From: Sphingomonadales bacterium
GTDB taxonomy: Bacteria; Pseudomonadota; Alphaproteobacteria; Sphingomonadales; Sphingomonadaceae
Assembly (NCBI GenBank): GCA_025351405.1
Contig: JANXVZ010000010.1
Span: 1 to 64,000, forward strand
Direction of reading: 5' to 3'
DNA length: 64,000 nucleotides
Shown here: piece after piece, positions 32,711 through 44,357 of the stretch
How the letters are laid out: each line of letters opens with the position of its first letter
Position numbering within the stretch: position 1 is the first letter of the stretch
Notes under the pieces: model-generated
The model's input: only the letters and a program-made list of their open reading frames with translations
The model's database searches: none
What the model was told of the DNA's origin: nothing
Program-made: the position numbers and the translations under genes

Positions 32711-34359
32711 GCCGGCACCGCATCCGAGGGGGGCTCGCCCGCCGCATCCTCTCTGCCGCGAAGCCGCCGCGCCGGCACCAGCAAGGTCACGCCGAAGGCC
32801 AGTGCCAACACAATCAGGCTGACCGGGAACAATGCCTCGACAGCGAGCGCAAAGCTCGATCTGAGCCCGGCTGCGGCGGCGTTTTGGCGCGCAGGATCGG
32901 TAACGCCCCTTGCTGTCAGTGCCGCATCAAGGGCAGGCCGATTCATCGCCAGGCTCTGGGCATGTGACAGTTCCAGCACCTGCCCCGGCACCGCCAGTTC
33001 CGGAACGCGCCGTGCCAGTTGCCCGGCCAGATTATAGGTGAGCAATGCGCCGAAGATGGCGACGCCGACCGTGGCGCCAATCTGTCGGCAGAACTGCGCC
33101 GATGCCGTGGCAACACCCACCCGGGCATGGCTGACCGCGCTCTGGATCGCCAGCGTGAACATGCCCTGCGCCGGGCCAAGCCCGATGCCGAGCAGCAGCA
33201 GATCGACCGTCAACAGCCATTGCGGGGTATCGGCGGCAAGGCGCAGCAGCAGCATCAGCGCCACCAACGCCACTACGCCGCCAACCACCAGGATAGGCTT
33301 GTACGACTGCCGCCGCCGCGCCACCTGCCCGGCCACAATGCTGCCGGCCAGCACGCCCGTCAGCAGCGGCAGCAGCGCATAGCCGCTCTCGGCCGCGGTC
33401 ATGCCGCGCACCACCTGCAGATACAGGGGCATGAACATCGGCACGCCGACGTAGCCGAGGTTGACGAGGAACAGCGCCAGATTGCCGCGTGCCACCACCG
33501 GGTCGGCAAACAGGTCGAGCGGCACCACGGCCCAGGACTTGCCGCGCGACACACCGAGGAATGCGGCAAAGGCGATGGCAGCCATGACAAAGCCGCCAAC
33601 GACCCTTGTCGATCCCCACCCCAGACCCTGCCCGCCCCAGCTCAACGCCAGCAGCAGCGGTACCGATGCGGCGACGATGAGCACGCTGCCGACCCAATCG
33701 ATACGCGCGTCGGTGCCGCGTCGGCCATCCGGCAGGCGGGTGAGGAGAATGTACAATGCGACGATCCCCAGCGGCAGGTTGACGTAAAAGATGAAGCGCC
33801 AACCGCTGACGACATGGCCGAAAAAGGCTGTCGTCGCATGATCGGTAAGCAGGCCGCCAACCACCGGCCCCGCCAGTCCCGCCAACCCGAACATCGCCCC
33901 GAACAGCCCGGTGTAACGCCCGCGCTCGGCCGGCGGCACCAGGTCGGCCACCGTGGCGAAGGCGCCCGTCGTCAACGCGCCCGCCCCGATGCCCTGGATG
34001 GCCCGGCAGACGATGATCTGGTTCATGCCATCGCCGATCAACGGCAGCCCGCCGAACTCGCCGGCAAGGCCACAGAGCATGGACCCGGCAAGGAAGACGA
34101 TCACACCGAAAACCAGCACCGGTCGACGGCCATAGATATCGCCCAGTTTGCCGTAGATCGGCACGACCACCGTGGCGCACAGCAGATAGGCGGTACCCAC
34201 CCAGGCAATGCGGTCCAGCCCGCGTAATTCCGCAACGATTCGCGGCATCGCGGTGGCAACGATGGTCTGGTCGAGCGCCGACAGGAACAGCACGATCAAC
34301 ACGGCGATCATCGCGGTGCGGCGTTCAGCCTTGGTGTAAACGTGCGGGGCGGCGGACAT
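32707..34359 (-). CDS. MFS drug exporter, DHA2 (EmrB/QacA) type, 14 helices
   Basis: A 550-residue major-facilitator exporter with about 14 membrane segments. Family marks are the first helix LIVLFLSALDQTIVATAMPR, the motif A region GKLGDIYGRRPVLVFGVIVF, and motif C-like AMFGLAGLAGPVVGGLLTDH. Such pumps expel lipophilic drugs or metabolites using the proton gradient. It is the first gene of an operon with a hydrolase and a flavin oxidoreductase, which hints at processing and export of one compound, though the compound is unknown. No periplasmic adaptor gene is adjacent. Confidence 0.92.
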   Translation of the reverse strand: MSAAPHVYTKAERRTAMIAVLIVLFLSALDQTIVATAMPRIVAELRGLDRIAWVGTAYLLCATVVVPIYGKLGDIYGRRPVLVFGVIVFLAGSMLCGLAGEFGGLPLIGDGMNQIIVCRAIQGIGAGALTTGAFATVADLVPPAERGRYTGLFGAMFGLAGLAGPVVGGLLTDHATTAFFGHVVSGWRFIFYVNLPLGIVALYILLTRLPDGRRGTDARIDWVGSVLIVAASVPLLLALSWGGQGLGWGSTRVVGGFVMAAIAFAAFLGVSRGKSWAVVPLDLFADPVVARGNLALFLVNLGYVGVPMFMPLYLQVVRGMTAAESGYALLPLLTGVLAGSIVAGQVARRRQSYKPILVVGGVVALVALMLLLRLAADTPQWLLTVDLLLLGIGLGPAQGMFTLAIQSAVSHARVGVATASAQFCRQIGATVGVAIFGALLTYNLAGQLARRVPELAVPGQVLELSHAQSLAMNRPALDAALTARGVTDPARQNAAAAGLRSSFALAVEALFPVSLIVLALAFGVTLLVPARRLRGREDAAGEPPSDAVPA

Positions 34360-34503
34360 GACGCCGAGATAGCGCGTGGCGGCGACGGGGTCGATAGCGA
34401 TGCCACCGATGCGTCATCACCGGCGACCGATGCAGCCATATCGAGACCGCAACGTTTGCATGCCGACGGCGCGGCGCTAGAACCGCCGAACAGGAGGCAC
34501 CCC

Positions 34504-35058
34504 ATGACGTATTCGATCGATCCGCAATTGCTTGCCGTGGCCGTGGTCGCGCTCATACTTGGGCTGATGCTGGGGTTGGCACTGCGATCGGGCTTGAAGC
34601 GCAAGGTCGCGGTGCTCAGCGAGCGCAGCGAGGGGCTGGCGCGTGAGCGCGACCAGATCGCGGCCGATCGGGAACGGCTCGTTGCGGAGGTGAAGGCGCG
34701 CGAGGCGCAGATCCGCCCGCTATCCGACGAAGTCGACAAGCTGCGGCGCGATTTTGCCCGGGCTCGCGCCGGCGGCGAAAATGTCGCCACGCCACTCGAG
34801 ACTGTCGGCGTCGATCCGCTCGACCTGCGCCAGCTGAAGGGTGTCGGCGTCAAGTTTGCCGACAGGCTTGCCGCCGCCGGAATCACGCGGATGGACCAGA
34901 TTGCCGGCTGGAGCAGCGCCGATGTCGAGGTGATCGACGGACAGATGGGCGAATTCCGCGGCCGCATTGCCGGCGACCGGCTGGTCGAGCAGGCGCGAAT
35001 GCTGACGGAGGGACGCTACACCGAATATGAAACGGTATTCGGCAAGCTGGGCGGTTGA
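34504..35058 (+). CDS. Membrane-anchored coiled-coil protein with helix-hairpin-helix domain
   Basis: A 184-residue protein with one N-terminal membrane helix (LLAVAVVALILGLMLGLALR), a charged coiled coil of about 60 residues (ERSEGLARERDQIAADRERL and on), and a C-terminal domain with the helix-hairpin-helix motif LRQLKGVGVKFADRLAAAGI. The domain resembles the flap-endonuclease-like H3TH proteins common in alphaproteobacteria, but no nuclease active site is visible. The layout suggests a membrane tether that could touch DNA. ATG 34504 follows an AGGAGG site. It is divergent from the MFS operon. Confidence 0.75.
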   Translation: MTYSIDPQLLAVAVVALILGLMLGLALRSGLKRKVAVLSERSEGLARERDQIAADRERLVAEVKAREAQIRPLSDEVDKLRRDFARARAGGENVATPLETVGVDPLDLRQLKGVGVKFADRLAAAGITRMDQIAGWSSADVEVIDGQMGEFRGRIAGDRLVEQARMLTEGRYTEYETVFGKLGG

Positions 35059-35086
35059 TAACCGCCTTCGGCCAGCGGCGAACGTT

Positions 35087-37753
<2,667 letters not shown>

Positions 37754-37808
37754 GTCAGACTCCAATTTGCCCTCGCCACGCTGCGGAGCGGCCGCACGAC
37801 GCGCGCCG

Positions 37809-39902
37809 TCATCCTTCGATCTTTGAAAAATCGGCGACGCTTTTGGCAGCGGCGCGCAGCCGGGCGAGCAGGTTGAGGCGGTTGACACGCACAGCGGCAT
37901 TGTCGGCATTGACGATCACAGCATCGAAGAACGCATCGACCGGCGGCCGCAGCGCTGCGAGCGACGCCATGGCGGCGGTGAAGTCCTCGGCAGCAACGGC
38001 GGCGGCGATTGCCGGCACGGCGGTATCGAGCGCGACCGCAAGCGCAGTTTCGGCGGGTTCGCTGAACAGCGCCGGGTCGGTTGCTCCGGTAAAGACAGTG
38101 TTGTCCTTGGCCTCCTCGATACGGAGGATGTTGGCGGCGCGCTTCACCCCGGCAAGGAGGTTGGTTCCGTCGGCTGTGGCGAGCACCGACTGCAGCGCGC
38201 GGACACGGGCGAGCAGGCGGACGAGATCGTCCTCGCCGCCGAGGGCGAATACCGCGTCGATGAGATCGTGGCGGACGCCGGCGTCGCGTTGCTGCAACTT
38301 CATGCGCTCAGCGAGGAATCCTACGACATTAACTTTATCCGAAATAGGCGGGAAGCTAATTGGCGTCACTTGGTGCCAAAATCGTCCAACGGTCTGCATT
38401 GCAAGTCGAATGCCATTAGGCATCAACAAGCTGATCGCGCCTAGCGCCGAGCGCCGGATAGCAAAAGGATCGCGAGAGCCGGTTGGCAATTCGCCGGACG
38501 CGAAAAAACCAAAAAGCGTATCCAACTTATCCGCCAACGCCACCGCCACGCTCACCGGCGCGGTCGGCACGTCGTCGCCCTGCCCGACTGGCTTGTAATG
38601 GTCGCGGATGGCGTCGGCGACGGCGGGGTCTTCGCCGGCGATGCGCGCCAGATAGGCCCCGGCGATGCCCTGGACTTCGGGAAATTCGCCTACGGTGGCG
38701 GAGACAAGATCGGCCTTGCACAATTCTGCCGCGCGCCGCGCGAGCCCTGCATCACCAGCAATGGCGCCGCTCGTCACCAGCCATTCGGCCAACTTGGCAA
38801 CCCGTTCGACCTTGTCGGCAACCGTCCCCAATTTCTCATGGAAGACGATGCTGTCAAGCTTGGGCAGGAACGCCTCGAGCCCGCCGGCCTTTACCGCCGC
38901 CACATCCTGATCCCAGAAGAATTTGGCATCCGAAAGCCGCGCCGAAAGCACGCGTTCGTTGCCCTTGACGATGGCGACACCGCCGTCGCTGGCTACGAGA
39001 TTGGCGACGCAGACGAATGCCGGTGCCAGCGCGCCCGATGCATCGGTACACGCGAAATATTTCTGGTTCGTGCGCATCGTCAACTGGATGACTTCACGCG
39101 GCACCGCGAGGAAATCGGGGGCAAAATGCCCCAGCAACGCCACCGGCCATTCGGTCAGCCCGGCGTTTTCTGCAACCAGCCCGGCATCGGGAATGATCGT
39201 CAATCCCGCCGCGCCGGCCGCAGCCGCCGCCTGTTCGATGATCAGCGCCTGGCGTTCGCCCGACGATGCGATCACGAAGCCGGCGCGCAACTGCGCCGCA
39301 TAGGTCGCCGGGCTTTCGATGCGGATGTCGTCCGCGCCCATGATGCGATGGCCGCGCGTCATTCGCCCACTGGCAAGGCCATGCGCTTCGCATGCGACGA
39401 TCTCGTCATCCAGCAGCGCGACGATCCCGGTCAGCGGCCGCACCCAGCGCGGGCTCGCGGTTGACGATGACGCCGCGCCCCAGCGCATCGATTTCGGCCA
39501 GGCAAAATCGCGGACGATCTGCGGCACCAGTTCGGCAATGATCGCAGCGGCGCCACGACCTTCGCGCCGGATGTGGGCGAACAGCACCACGCCCTTGGGC
39601 GTCTCGCGTTCCTCCAACTGGTCGCGCGTCTGGCCGATACCGCGCAGGAAGCCGGCTATCGCGGCTTCGGGCGCGCTTGCCGATGGGCCCTTGCGCTCCT
39701 CCGACGCCGCCGCGCTCGCCGCCACCACGTCATGCGCGATCAGCCACAGCCGGCGCGGCGTCGCGTCGGCGATGACTTCGCCATGCGCCAGCCCGGCCGC
39801 CTTCAGCCCGTCGATGAACCGCGTCCGCAGTTGGTCGGCTGCCACCGCCTGCATCCGCGCCGGAATTTCCTCGCTGGCTAGTTCGAGCAGGAAATCGCTC
39901 AT
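37809..39902 (-). CDS. glyS: Glycyl-tRNA synthetase beta subunit
   Basis: A 697-residue beta subunit of the bacterial alpha2beta2 glycyl-tRNA synthetase, which supplies tRNA binding. It begins [20 protein letters not shown] and contains the conserved [20 protein letters not shown] block, with an anticodon-binding domain at the C-terminus. Its ATG overlaps the glyQ stop by four bases. A stretch of about 200 bases at 38320-38530 is visibly lower in GC (roughly 50-58%) than the rest; the protein remains in frame there but the residues ([20 protein letters not shown]) look less typical. Confidence 0.95.
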   Translation of the reverse strand: MSDFLLELASEEIPARMQAVAADQLRTRFIDGLKAAGLAHGEVIADATPRRLWLIAHDVVAASAAASEERKGPSASAPEAAIAGFLRGIGQTRDQLEERETPKGVVLFAHIRREGRGAAAIIAELVPQIVRDFAWPKSMRWGAASSSTASPRWVRPLTGIVALLDDEIVACEAHGLASGRMTRGHRIMGADDIRIESPATYAAQLRAGFVIASSGERQALIIEQAAAAAGAAGLTIIPDAGLVAENAGLTEWPVALLGHFAPDFLAVPREVIQLTMRTNQKYFACTDASGALAPAFVCVANLVASDGGVAIVKGNERVLSARLSDAKFFWDQDVAAVKAGGLEAFLPKLDSIVFHEKLGTVADKVERVAKLAEWLVTSGAIAGDAGLARRAAELCKADLVSATVGEFPEVQGIAGAYLARIAGEDPAVADAIRDHYKPVGQGDDVPTAPVSVAVALADKLDTLFGFFASGELPTGSRDPFAIRRSALGAISLLMPNGIRLAMQTVGRFWHQVTPISFPPISDKVNVVGFLAERMKLQQRDAGVRHDLIDAVFALGGEDDLVRLLARVRALQSVLATADGTNLLAGVKRAANILRIEEAKDNTVFTGATDPALFSEPAETALAVALDTAVPAIAAAVAAEDFTAAMASLAALRPPVDAFFDAVIVNADNAAVRVNRLNLLARLRAAAKSVADFSKIEG

Positions 39903-40771
39903 GCCGACACCTGCTTGACCCAGGCATCGGCGACACCCTTCACCAAATCGCGCACCCGGCCGATATAAGCCTGCCGTTCCGCCACCGAAATGACCCCGCG
40001 CGCATTGAGCAGGTTGAAGATATGGCTGGCCTTGATCGCCTGGTCATAGGCCGGCAACGGCAGCTTGCGCTCGACCAGCGCCTTGCACTCCTCGGCGACG
40101 TCCTTGAAATGCTGGAACAGGCGTTCGGTGTTGGCCGCCTCGAAATTATAGGCGCTGAACTGGCGCTCCTGCTCGAGAAAGACCTCGCCATAGGTCACCG
40201 GCGGGCGGGTGTCGTCTCCGTCCGAATAGCGGATGTCGTAGATGCTTTCGACGCCCTGCACGTACATGGCGAGGCGTTCGAGGCCATAGGTAAGTTCACC
40301 CGCGACCGGTGCGCAATCATGGCCGCCGACCTGCTGGAAATAGGTGAATTGCGTCACCTCCATGCCGTCGCACCACACCTCCCAGCCCAGCCCCCAGGCG
40401 CCGAGCGTCGGGCTTTCCCAATCGTCCTCGACGAAGCGGATATCGTGGAGCCTCCTGTCGATGCCGATGGCGTCAAGGCTACCGAGATACAGATCGATCA
40501 GGTCATCGGGCGATGGCTTGAGGATGACCTGGAACTGGTAATAATGCTGCAATCTGTTGGGGTTCTCGCCATAGCGGCCGTCGGATGGGCGCCGGCTCGG
40601 CTGGACAAAGGCGGCATTCCACGCGGCAGGCCCAAGCGCACGCAGCGTTGTGGCGGGATGGAAGGTTCCGGCACCAACTTCCATGTCATACGGCTGCAGG
40701 ATGACGCAGCCGCGCGCGCCCCAGTAGGTCTGGAGCTTGAGGATGATATCCTGGAACGAGAGCGACTTCAG
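39899..40771 (-). CDS. glyQ: Glycyl-tRNA synthetase alpha subunit, start codon uncertain
   Basis: The catalytic class II subunit. The family sequence runs from [20 protein letters not shown] through [20 protein letters not shown] and on to [20 protein letters not shown]. The first ATG in frame is 40684, but it lies inside the conserved PYDMEVGAG motif and would remove about 30 essential residues. Between it and the in-frame stop at 40871 there is no ATG, GTG or TTG. CTG 40771, with GAAGG about nine bases upstream, is the only near-usual start and is used here. A frameshift or base error is the alternative. The gene is coupled to glyS. Confidence 0.85.
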   Translation of the reverse strand: MKSLSFQDIILKLQTYWGARGCVILQPYDMEVGAGTFHPATTLRALGPAAWNAAFVQPSRRPSDGRYGENPNRLQHYYQFQVILKPSPDDLIDLYLGSLDAIGIDRRLHDIRFVEDDWESPTLGAWGLGWEVWCDGMEVTQFTYFQQVGGHDCAPVAGELTYGLERLAMYVQGVESIYDIRYSDGDDTRPPVTYGEVFLEQERQFSAYNFEAANTERLFQHFKDVAEECKALVERKLPLPAYDQAIKASHIFNLLNARGVISVAERQAYIGRVRDLVKGVADAWVKQVSA

Positions 40772-40870
40772 CGGAACGGCCTTCGCAGGTGCGGAAAATT
40801 CCTTGGGGGCGTGTAGCGGTGGCGGGGCAAAGGGGTCAACACCTACCCCTTTCCCGCGAGCGGAGCGAGT

Positions 40871-41971
40871 TTACACGTTGAAGCGGAACAGCATCACATC
40901 GCCATCATGGACAACATATTCCTTGCCCTCCGACCGCAGGCGGCCGGCTTCGCGCGCGCCCGCTTCGCCATTGAACTTGACATAGTCGGCAAACGCCATG
41001 GTTTCGGCGCGGATGAAGCCTTTTTCGAAATCGCCATGGATTTCCCCGGCGGCCTGCGGCGCGCGGGACCCGAGGCGGACCGTCCACGCGCGGGCTTCCT
41101 TGGGGCCAACGGTGAAGAAGGTGATGAGACCGAGCAGTTCGTAGGCGGCGCGCACGACACGGGCGAGGCCGGTTTCGGTCAGGCCAAGAGCTTCAAGATA
41201 TTCGGGGCGATCGGCGGCGTCCATCATCGCGACTTCGGCCTCGATCGCCGCGGAAACGATGACGGCGCCGGCGCCGACCCTGGCTGCCATTGCCTGCACC
41301 GCAGCACTATGGGCGTTGCCGGTGGCGGCGGATGCTTCCTCGACGTTGCAGACATACAGCACCGGCTTGGCAGTCAGCAGCTGTGCCAGCGCAAGGGCGC
41401 GGGCTTCTTCCTCGTCCTTGGGCACCACCAGCCGCGCCGGCTTGCCTTCGCGCAGCAGGTCGAGCGCCTGGCCTAGCACAGCAGCCTGCAACTTGGCCTC
41501 CTTGTCGCCCTGTGTCGCCTTCTTGAGCAGCGCCGGCACCCGCTTTTCGAGCGATTCAAGGTCCGACAGCATCAACTCCGTTTCGACCGTCTCGGCATCG
41601 GACACAGGGTCGACACGCCCTTCGACATGGGTGACGTCGTCGTCCTCGAAGCAGCGCAGGACATGGATGATGGCGTCGGTTTCGCGAATGTTGGCAAGAA
41701 ACTGGTTGCCAAGCCCCTCGCCCTTCGACGCACCGCGCACAAGCCCGGCGATATCGGTGAATCCCAATTGGGTTTCGATGATCTTCTGCGACCCGCCGAT
41801 ACGCGCCAGGTCGTTCAACCGCGGATCGGGCACAGGGACGTTGCCGACGTTGGGCTCGATCGTGCAGAACGGATAGTTGGCGGCCGCCGCGCTGGCGGTT
41901 TCCGTCAGGGCGTTGAAAAGCGTCGATTTGCCGACGTTGGGCAGGCCGACGATACCGCAGCGGATAGCCAT
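40871..41971 (-). CDS. ychF: Ribosome-binding GTPase/ATPase YchF
   Basis: A 366-residue Obg-family P-loop protein. Motifs: G1 in [21 protein letters not shown]3 in [20 protein letters not shown], and the altered G4 NVEE in [11 protein letters not shown], which explains why YchF prefers ATP over GTP. The C-terminal TGS domain ends [20 protein letters not shown]. It binds ribosomes and is linked to translation and oxidative stress. pth starts 13 bases upstream in the same direction, giving a pth-ychF pair that is common in bacteria; rplY precedes them. Confidence 0.97.
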   Translation of the reverse strand: MAIRCGIVGLPNVGKSTLFNALTETASAAAANYPFCTIEPNVGNVPVPDPRLNDLARIGGSQKIIETQLGFTDIAGLVRGASKGEGLGNQFLANIRETDAIIHVLRCFEDDDVTHVEGRVDPVSDAETVETELMLSDLESLEKRVPALLKKATQGDKEAKLQAAVLGQALDLLREGKPARLVVPKDEEEARALALAQLLTAKPVLYVCNVEEASAATGNAHSAAVQAMAARVGAGAVIVSAAIEAEVAMMDAADRPEYLEALGLTETGLARVVRAAYELLGLITFFTVGPKEARAWTVRLGSRAPQAAGEIHGDFEKGFIRAETMAFADYVKFNGEAGAREAGRLRSEGKEYVVHDGDVMLFRFNV

Positions 41972-41984
41972 TTGTTCTTCCTTT

Positions 41985-42563
41985 TCAGCGTTGCGGAACG
42001 GTGCGCCGCGCCACTTCGCTCATGAACCGTGCATCATCGCCCATGACCAACCACCCGACTTCTGCAGCCACGGCGCCGAGCAGGTCGGCCAGCGGCTCCA
42101 TCTCCGCCTTGGCGAAGTTACCAAGCACATGGCCGGTCACCCGGTCCTTGTGTCCCGGGTGACCGATTCCGAGGCGTATGCGGCGAAAATCCGGGCCGAT
42201 ATGGGCATCGAGCGAACGAATACCGTTATGGCCCGCCGCGCCTCCGCCATGCTTGACCCGTAGCTTGAAGGGCTCGAGGTCCAGCTCGTCATAGAATACC
42301 GAAAGGGCTTCGGTCGGGTCGAGTTTCCAGAATCGCAACGCCTCGCCGACCGAGCGCCCGCTCTCGTTCATGAAAGTCGCCGGCTTGAGGAGGGCGACCT
42401 TGTCGTCACCGATGCGGCCTTCACTCACGAGCCCCTGGAACCGCGTCTTCCAGGGGCCGAAACGATGCTGGGCTGCAATGGCGTCGACCGCCATGAAGCC
42501 GATATTATGGCGTTGCAGGGCGTGCAACGCACCCGGATTGCCGAGGCCGGCGAAAAGCTTCAC
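41985..42563 (-). CDS. pth: Peptidyl-tRNA hydrolase
   Basis: A 192-residue enzyme that frees tRNA from peptidyl-tRNA dropped by ribosomes. It has AGLGNPG, the catalytic His in LQRHNIGFMAVDAIA, KPATFMNESGRSVGEALRF and the closing KHGGGAAGHNGIRSLDAHIG. The start is GTG 42563; no in-frame ATG exists near it. It lies between rplY (24 bases upstream) and ychF, the usual order. Confidence 0.96.
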   Translation of the reverse strand: MKLFAGLGNPGALHALQRHNIGFMAVDAIAAQHRFGPWKTRFQGLVSEGRIGDDKVALLKPATFMNESGRSVGEALRFWKLDPTEALSVFYDELDLEPFKLRVKHGGGAAGHNGIRSLDAHIGPDFRRIRLGIGHPGHKDRVTGHVLGNFAKAEMEPLADLLGAVAAEVGWLVMGDDARFMSEVARRTVPQR

Positions 42564-42587
42564 CGCATCGGCTCCCCGGGGTCGGCG

Positions 42588-43214
42588 TTAGGCTGCGGGT
42601 GCGGCTTCGGCTTCGCCTGCGGCTTCGGCGGTTTCACTCTTCAATGCCGATGGTGCCACCAGCGTCGCGATGGTGAAATCGCGGTCGGTGATGTGTGACG
42701 TCACACCCTTGGGCAGCGAAACGGCGCTGATGTGGATCGAATCGCCCACGTCACGGCCATCGAGGCTGACGTCGATCTGATCCGGAATGGCGTTCGACGG
42801 GCAGTCCAGCTCGAGTTCGTGCCGGACGATGTTGAGTACGCCGCCGCGCTTGATGCCGGGCGACTTGTCTTCATCGGTGAAGTGCACGGGCACGGCAACG
42901 GTGATGACGGCATTGCCGCTGAGACGCAGGAAGTCGACATGGATCGGCCGATCGCTGACCGGGTGAAACTGCACATCGCGCGGAAGAGTCCGCTCCGACT
43001 TGCCGCCGCCGACCGAAATCTCGACAACCGAGTTCATGAAGTGGCCCGAGGACAACTGGCGCACGAGCGCCTTTTCCTCGATGTGGATGGTGACCGCGGT
43101 CTGGCCATCGCCATAGATTACAGCCGGAACACGACCGCTGCGGCGGACGGCACGAGAGGCTCCCTTGCCTGCCCGGTCACGTACTTCGGCCGCGAGCTTC
43201 AAAGCTTCGCTCAT
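42588..43214 (-). CDS. rplY: 50S ribosomal protein L25 with C-terminal TL5 domain
   Basis: A 208-residue long-form bL25 (Ctc/TL5) protein that binds 5S rRNA. The N-terminal L25 domain has [20 protein letters not shown]; the C-terminal TL5 domain has [20 protein letters not shown] and [21 protein letters not shown] Glu/Ala-rich tail ends the protein. It is the first gene of a rplY-pth-ychF unit; the 120 bases upstream (43215-43334) hold no gene and should carry its promoter. Confidence 0.95.
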   Translation of the reverse strand: MSEALKLAAEVRDRAGKGASRAVRRSGRVPAVIYGDGQTAVTIHIEEKALVRQLSSGHFMNSVVEISVGGGKSERTLPRDVQFHPVSDRPIHVDFLRLSGNAVITVAVPVHFTDEDKSPGIKRGGVLNIVRHELELDCPSNAIPDQIDVSLDGRDVGDSIHISAVSLPKGVTSHITDRDFTIATLVAPSALKSETAEAAGEAEAAPAA

Positions 43215-43334
43215 TATATCTCCAATCGAAAGTCAAATCACGACCCCCCCAGGCCTCCAGGGATGCAGAAACGAGGGCGTCGCGAAGCGGTGGCGCATAG
43301 GGGAAGTGGGCGGCTAAAGCAAGGTCGACGTGGC

Positions 43335-44357
43335 TCAGCGTCCCGTGGGTGCGGGAACTGCGGCTGCCCCCTGGAGTGCCGGATCGACAAGCCGTTCAGC
43401 CACCAGCCCGCGCGCCGCCAGCAACGCCAGCAGGCCATCGGGACCGCCGTAATGCCCCGCTCCGACGGCGATGAATACCTTGCCCGGTCGCCGCATGACA
43501 CCGACGATCCAGTCTGCCCAGCGGCGGTTGCGTTCGATCAGCAAGACCCGCATCAGGTTGGGCGACGCCTTGGCCTCCTTGTCGAATTCGCTGGAAATGG
43601 TGTCCACGTCGCCCGTTCGCCAAAGCGCCACCAGCTTGCCGGCATCGGCCTCCGCCGTCGGCATGTTACCGATGGTTTCCACCAGCAGCGCCGTCTGGTC
43701 CGCATCTGGCAGGGAAGCGAGATAACGGAGCTGTTGCTCGGGCGTTTCCAGTCCGATGATTGGTTTGGTCTGCGCCCTGGCCCGCCTCGTGAGCGCCGGT
43801 TCGACACCACTGTCGGCCGTGATGCCGAGCTTTGTCAGCGTGCCTTCGCTGAGCGCGATGGCGGCAAGCCATTCCCGCATCTGGTCGAGTGCCGGCAACG
43901 GCAGCCCGGCAGCAGCGGCAGCGGCGGGCAGTCTGGCGGCGGCGGCGGGCGGCAACCGCTGCGCCATCGGCTTGAGCCCCGGTCGCATCCCCAACGCGGC
44001 GACCAGGGGCGCGAGCGTGGAAGGGTCGGGTGGAATGATCGTCTCCAGCACCAGTGTATCGGCCGCATCGAAGCGCGCCGCCACCACCGGCTTCAGCCAG
44101 ACGAAATCCTTGGGCAAGGCATGGACGGTGCCGAACAGCGTGATCTGGGTCGTGGCGTTGCGAATGACCCAGGCGGCCGGCGCAGTCGGCGAAACAGGCG
44201 TCAGCGCCGACGCAGTCGGCGAAACAGGCGTCACCGCCGGCGCCGTCGGCGAAGCAGTCGTGGCCGCCGGCGGGACGATCACGGGCGCCGCAACACCGCC
44301 AGCCAACGGAAATGCCGCCAGCACCAATGCCGCAATCGAGGCGTCGAATATCCTCAC
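43335..44357 (-). CDS. TraB/GumN-family protein
   Basis: A 340-residue secreted protein with a signal peptide (IAALVLAAFPLAGGVAAP), a low-complexity linker of repeated SPTAPAVTPV-like units, and a TraB/GumN domain that starts WVIRNATTQITLFGTVHALP and carries the GxxH-type motif typical of the family; a second conserved part is FIAVGAGHYGGPDGLLALLA near the end. Related proteins are thought to be metalloprotease-like, but function is unsettled. It starts at GTG 44357, overlapping the acyl-CoA synthetase stop by four bases. Confidence 0.85.
   Translation of the reverse strand: MRIFDASIAALVLAAFPLAGGVAAPVIVPPAATTASPTAPAVTPVSPTASALTPVSPTAPAAWVIRNATTQITLFGTVHALPKDFVWLKPVVAARFDAADTLVLETIIPPDPSTLAPLVAALGMRPGLKPMAQRLPPAAAARLPAAAAAAGLPLPALDQMREWLAAIALSEGTLTKLGITADSGVEPALTRRARAQTKPIIGLETPEQQLRYLASLPDADQTALLVETIGNMPTAEADAGKLVALWRTGDVDTISSEFDKEAKASPNLMRVLLIERNRRWADWIVGVMRRPGKVFIAVGAGHYGGPDGLLALLAARGLVAERLVDPALQGAAAVPAPTGR
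44176..44265 (-). repeat. Three tandem 30-base repeats in the TraB/GumN gene
   Basis: Three imperfect 30-base copies, starting at 44176, 44206 and 44236, encode ten-residue units of the form VSPTAPAVTP in the linker after the signal peptide. The first two copies differ at few positions. They extend a Pro/Thr linker and stay in frame whatever their number. Confidence 0.9.

Noticed and set aside
31205-33037. Plus-strand open frame of 610 codons opposite the hydrolase and oxidoreductase
   Set aside because: It spans two genes with clear families on the other strand, and shows no signature of its own.
44176-44265. Possible CRISPR-like or minisatellite array in the TraB/GumN gene
   Set aside because: Only three copies, no spacers, and all in frame within a protein linker; treated as a coding repeat.
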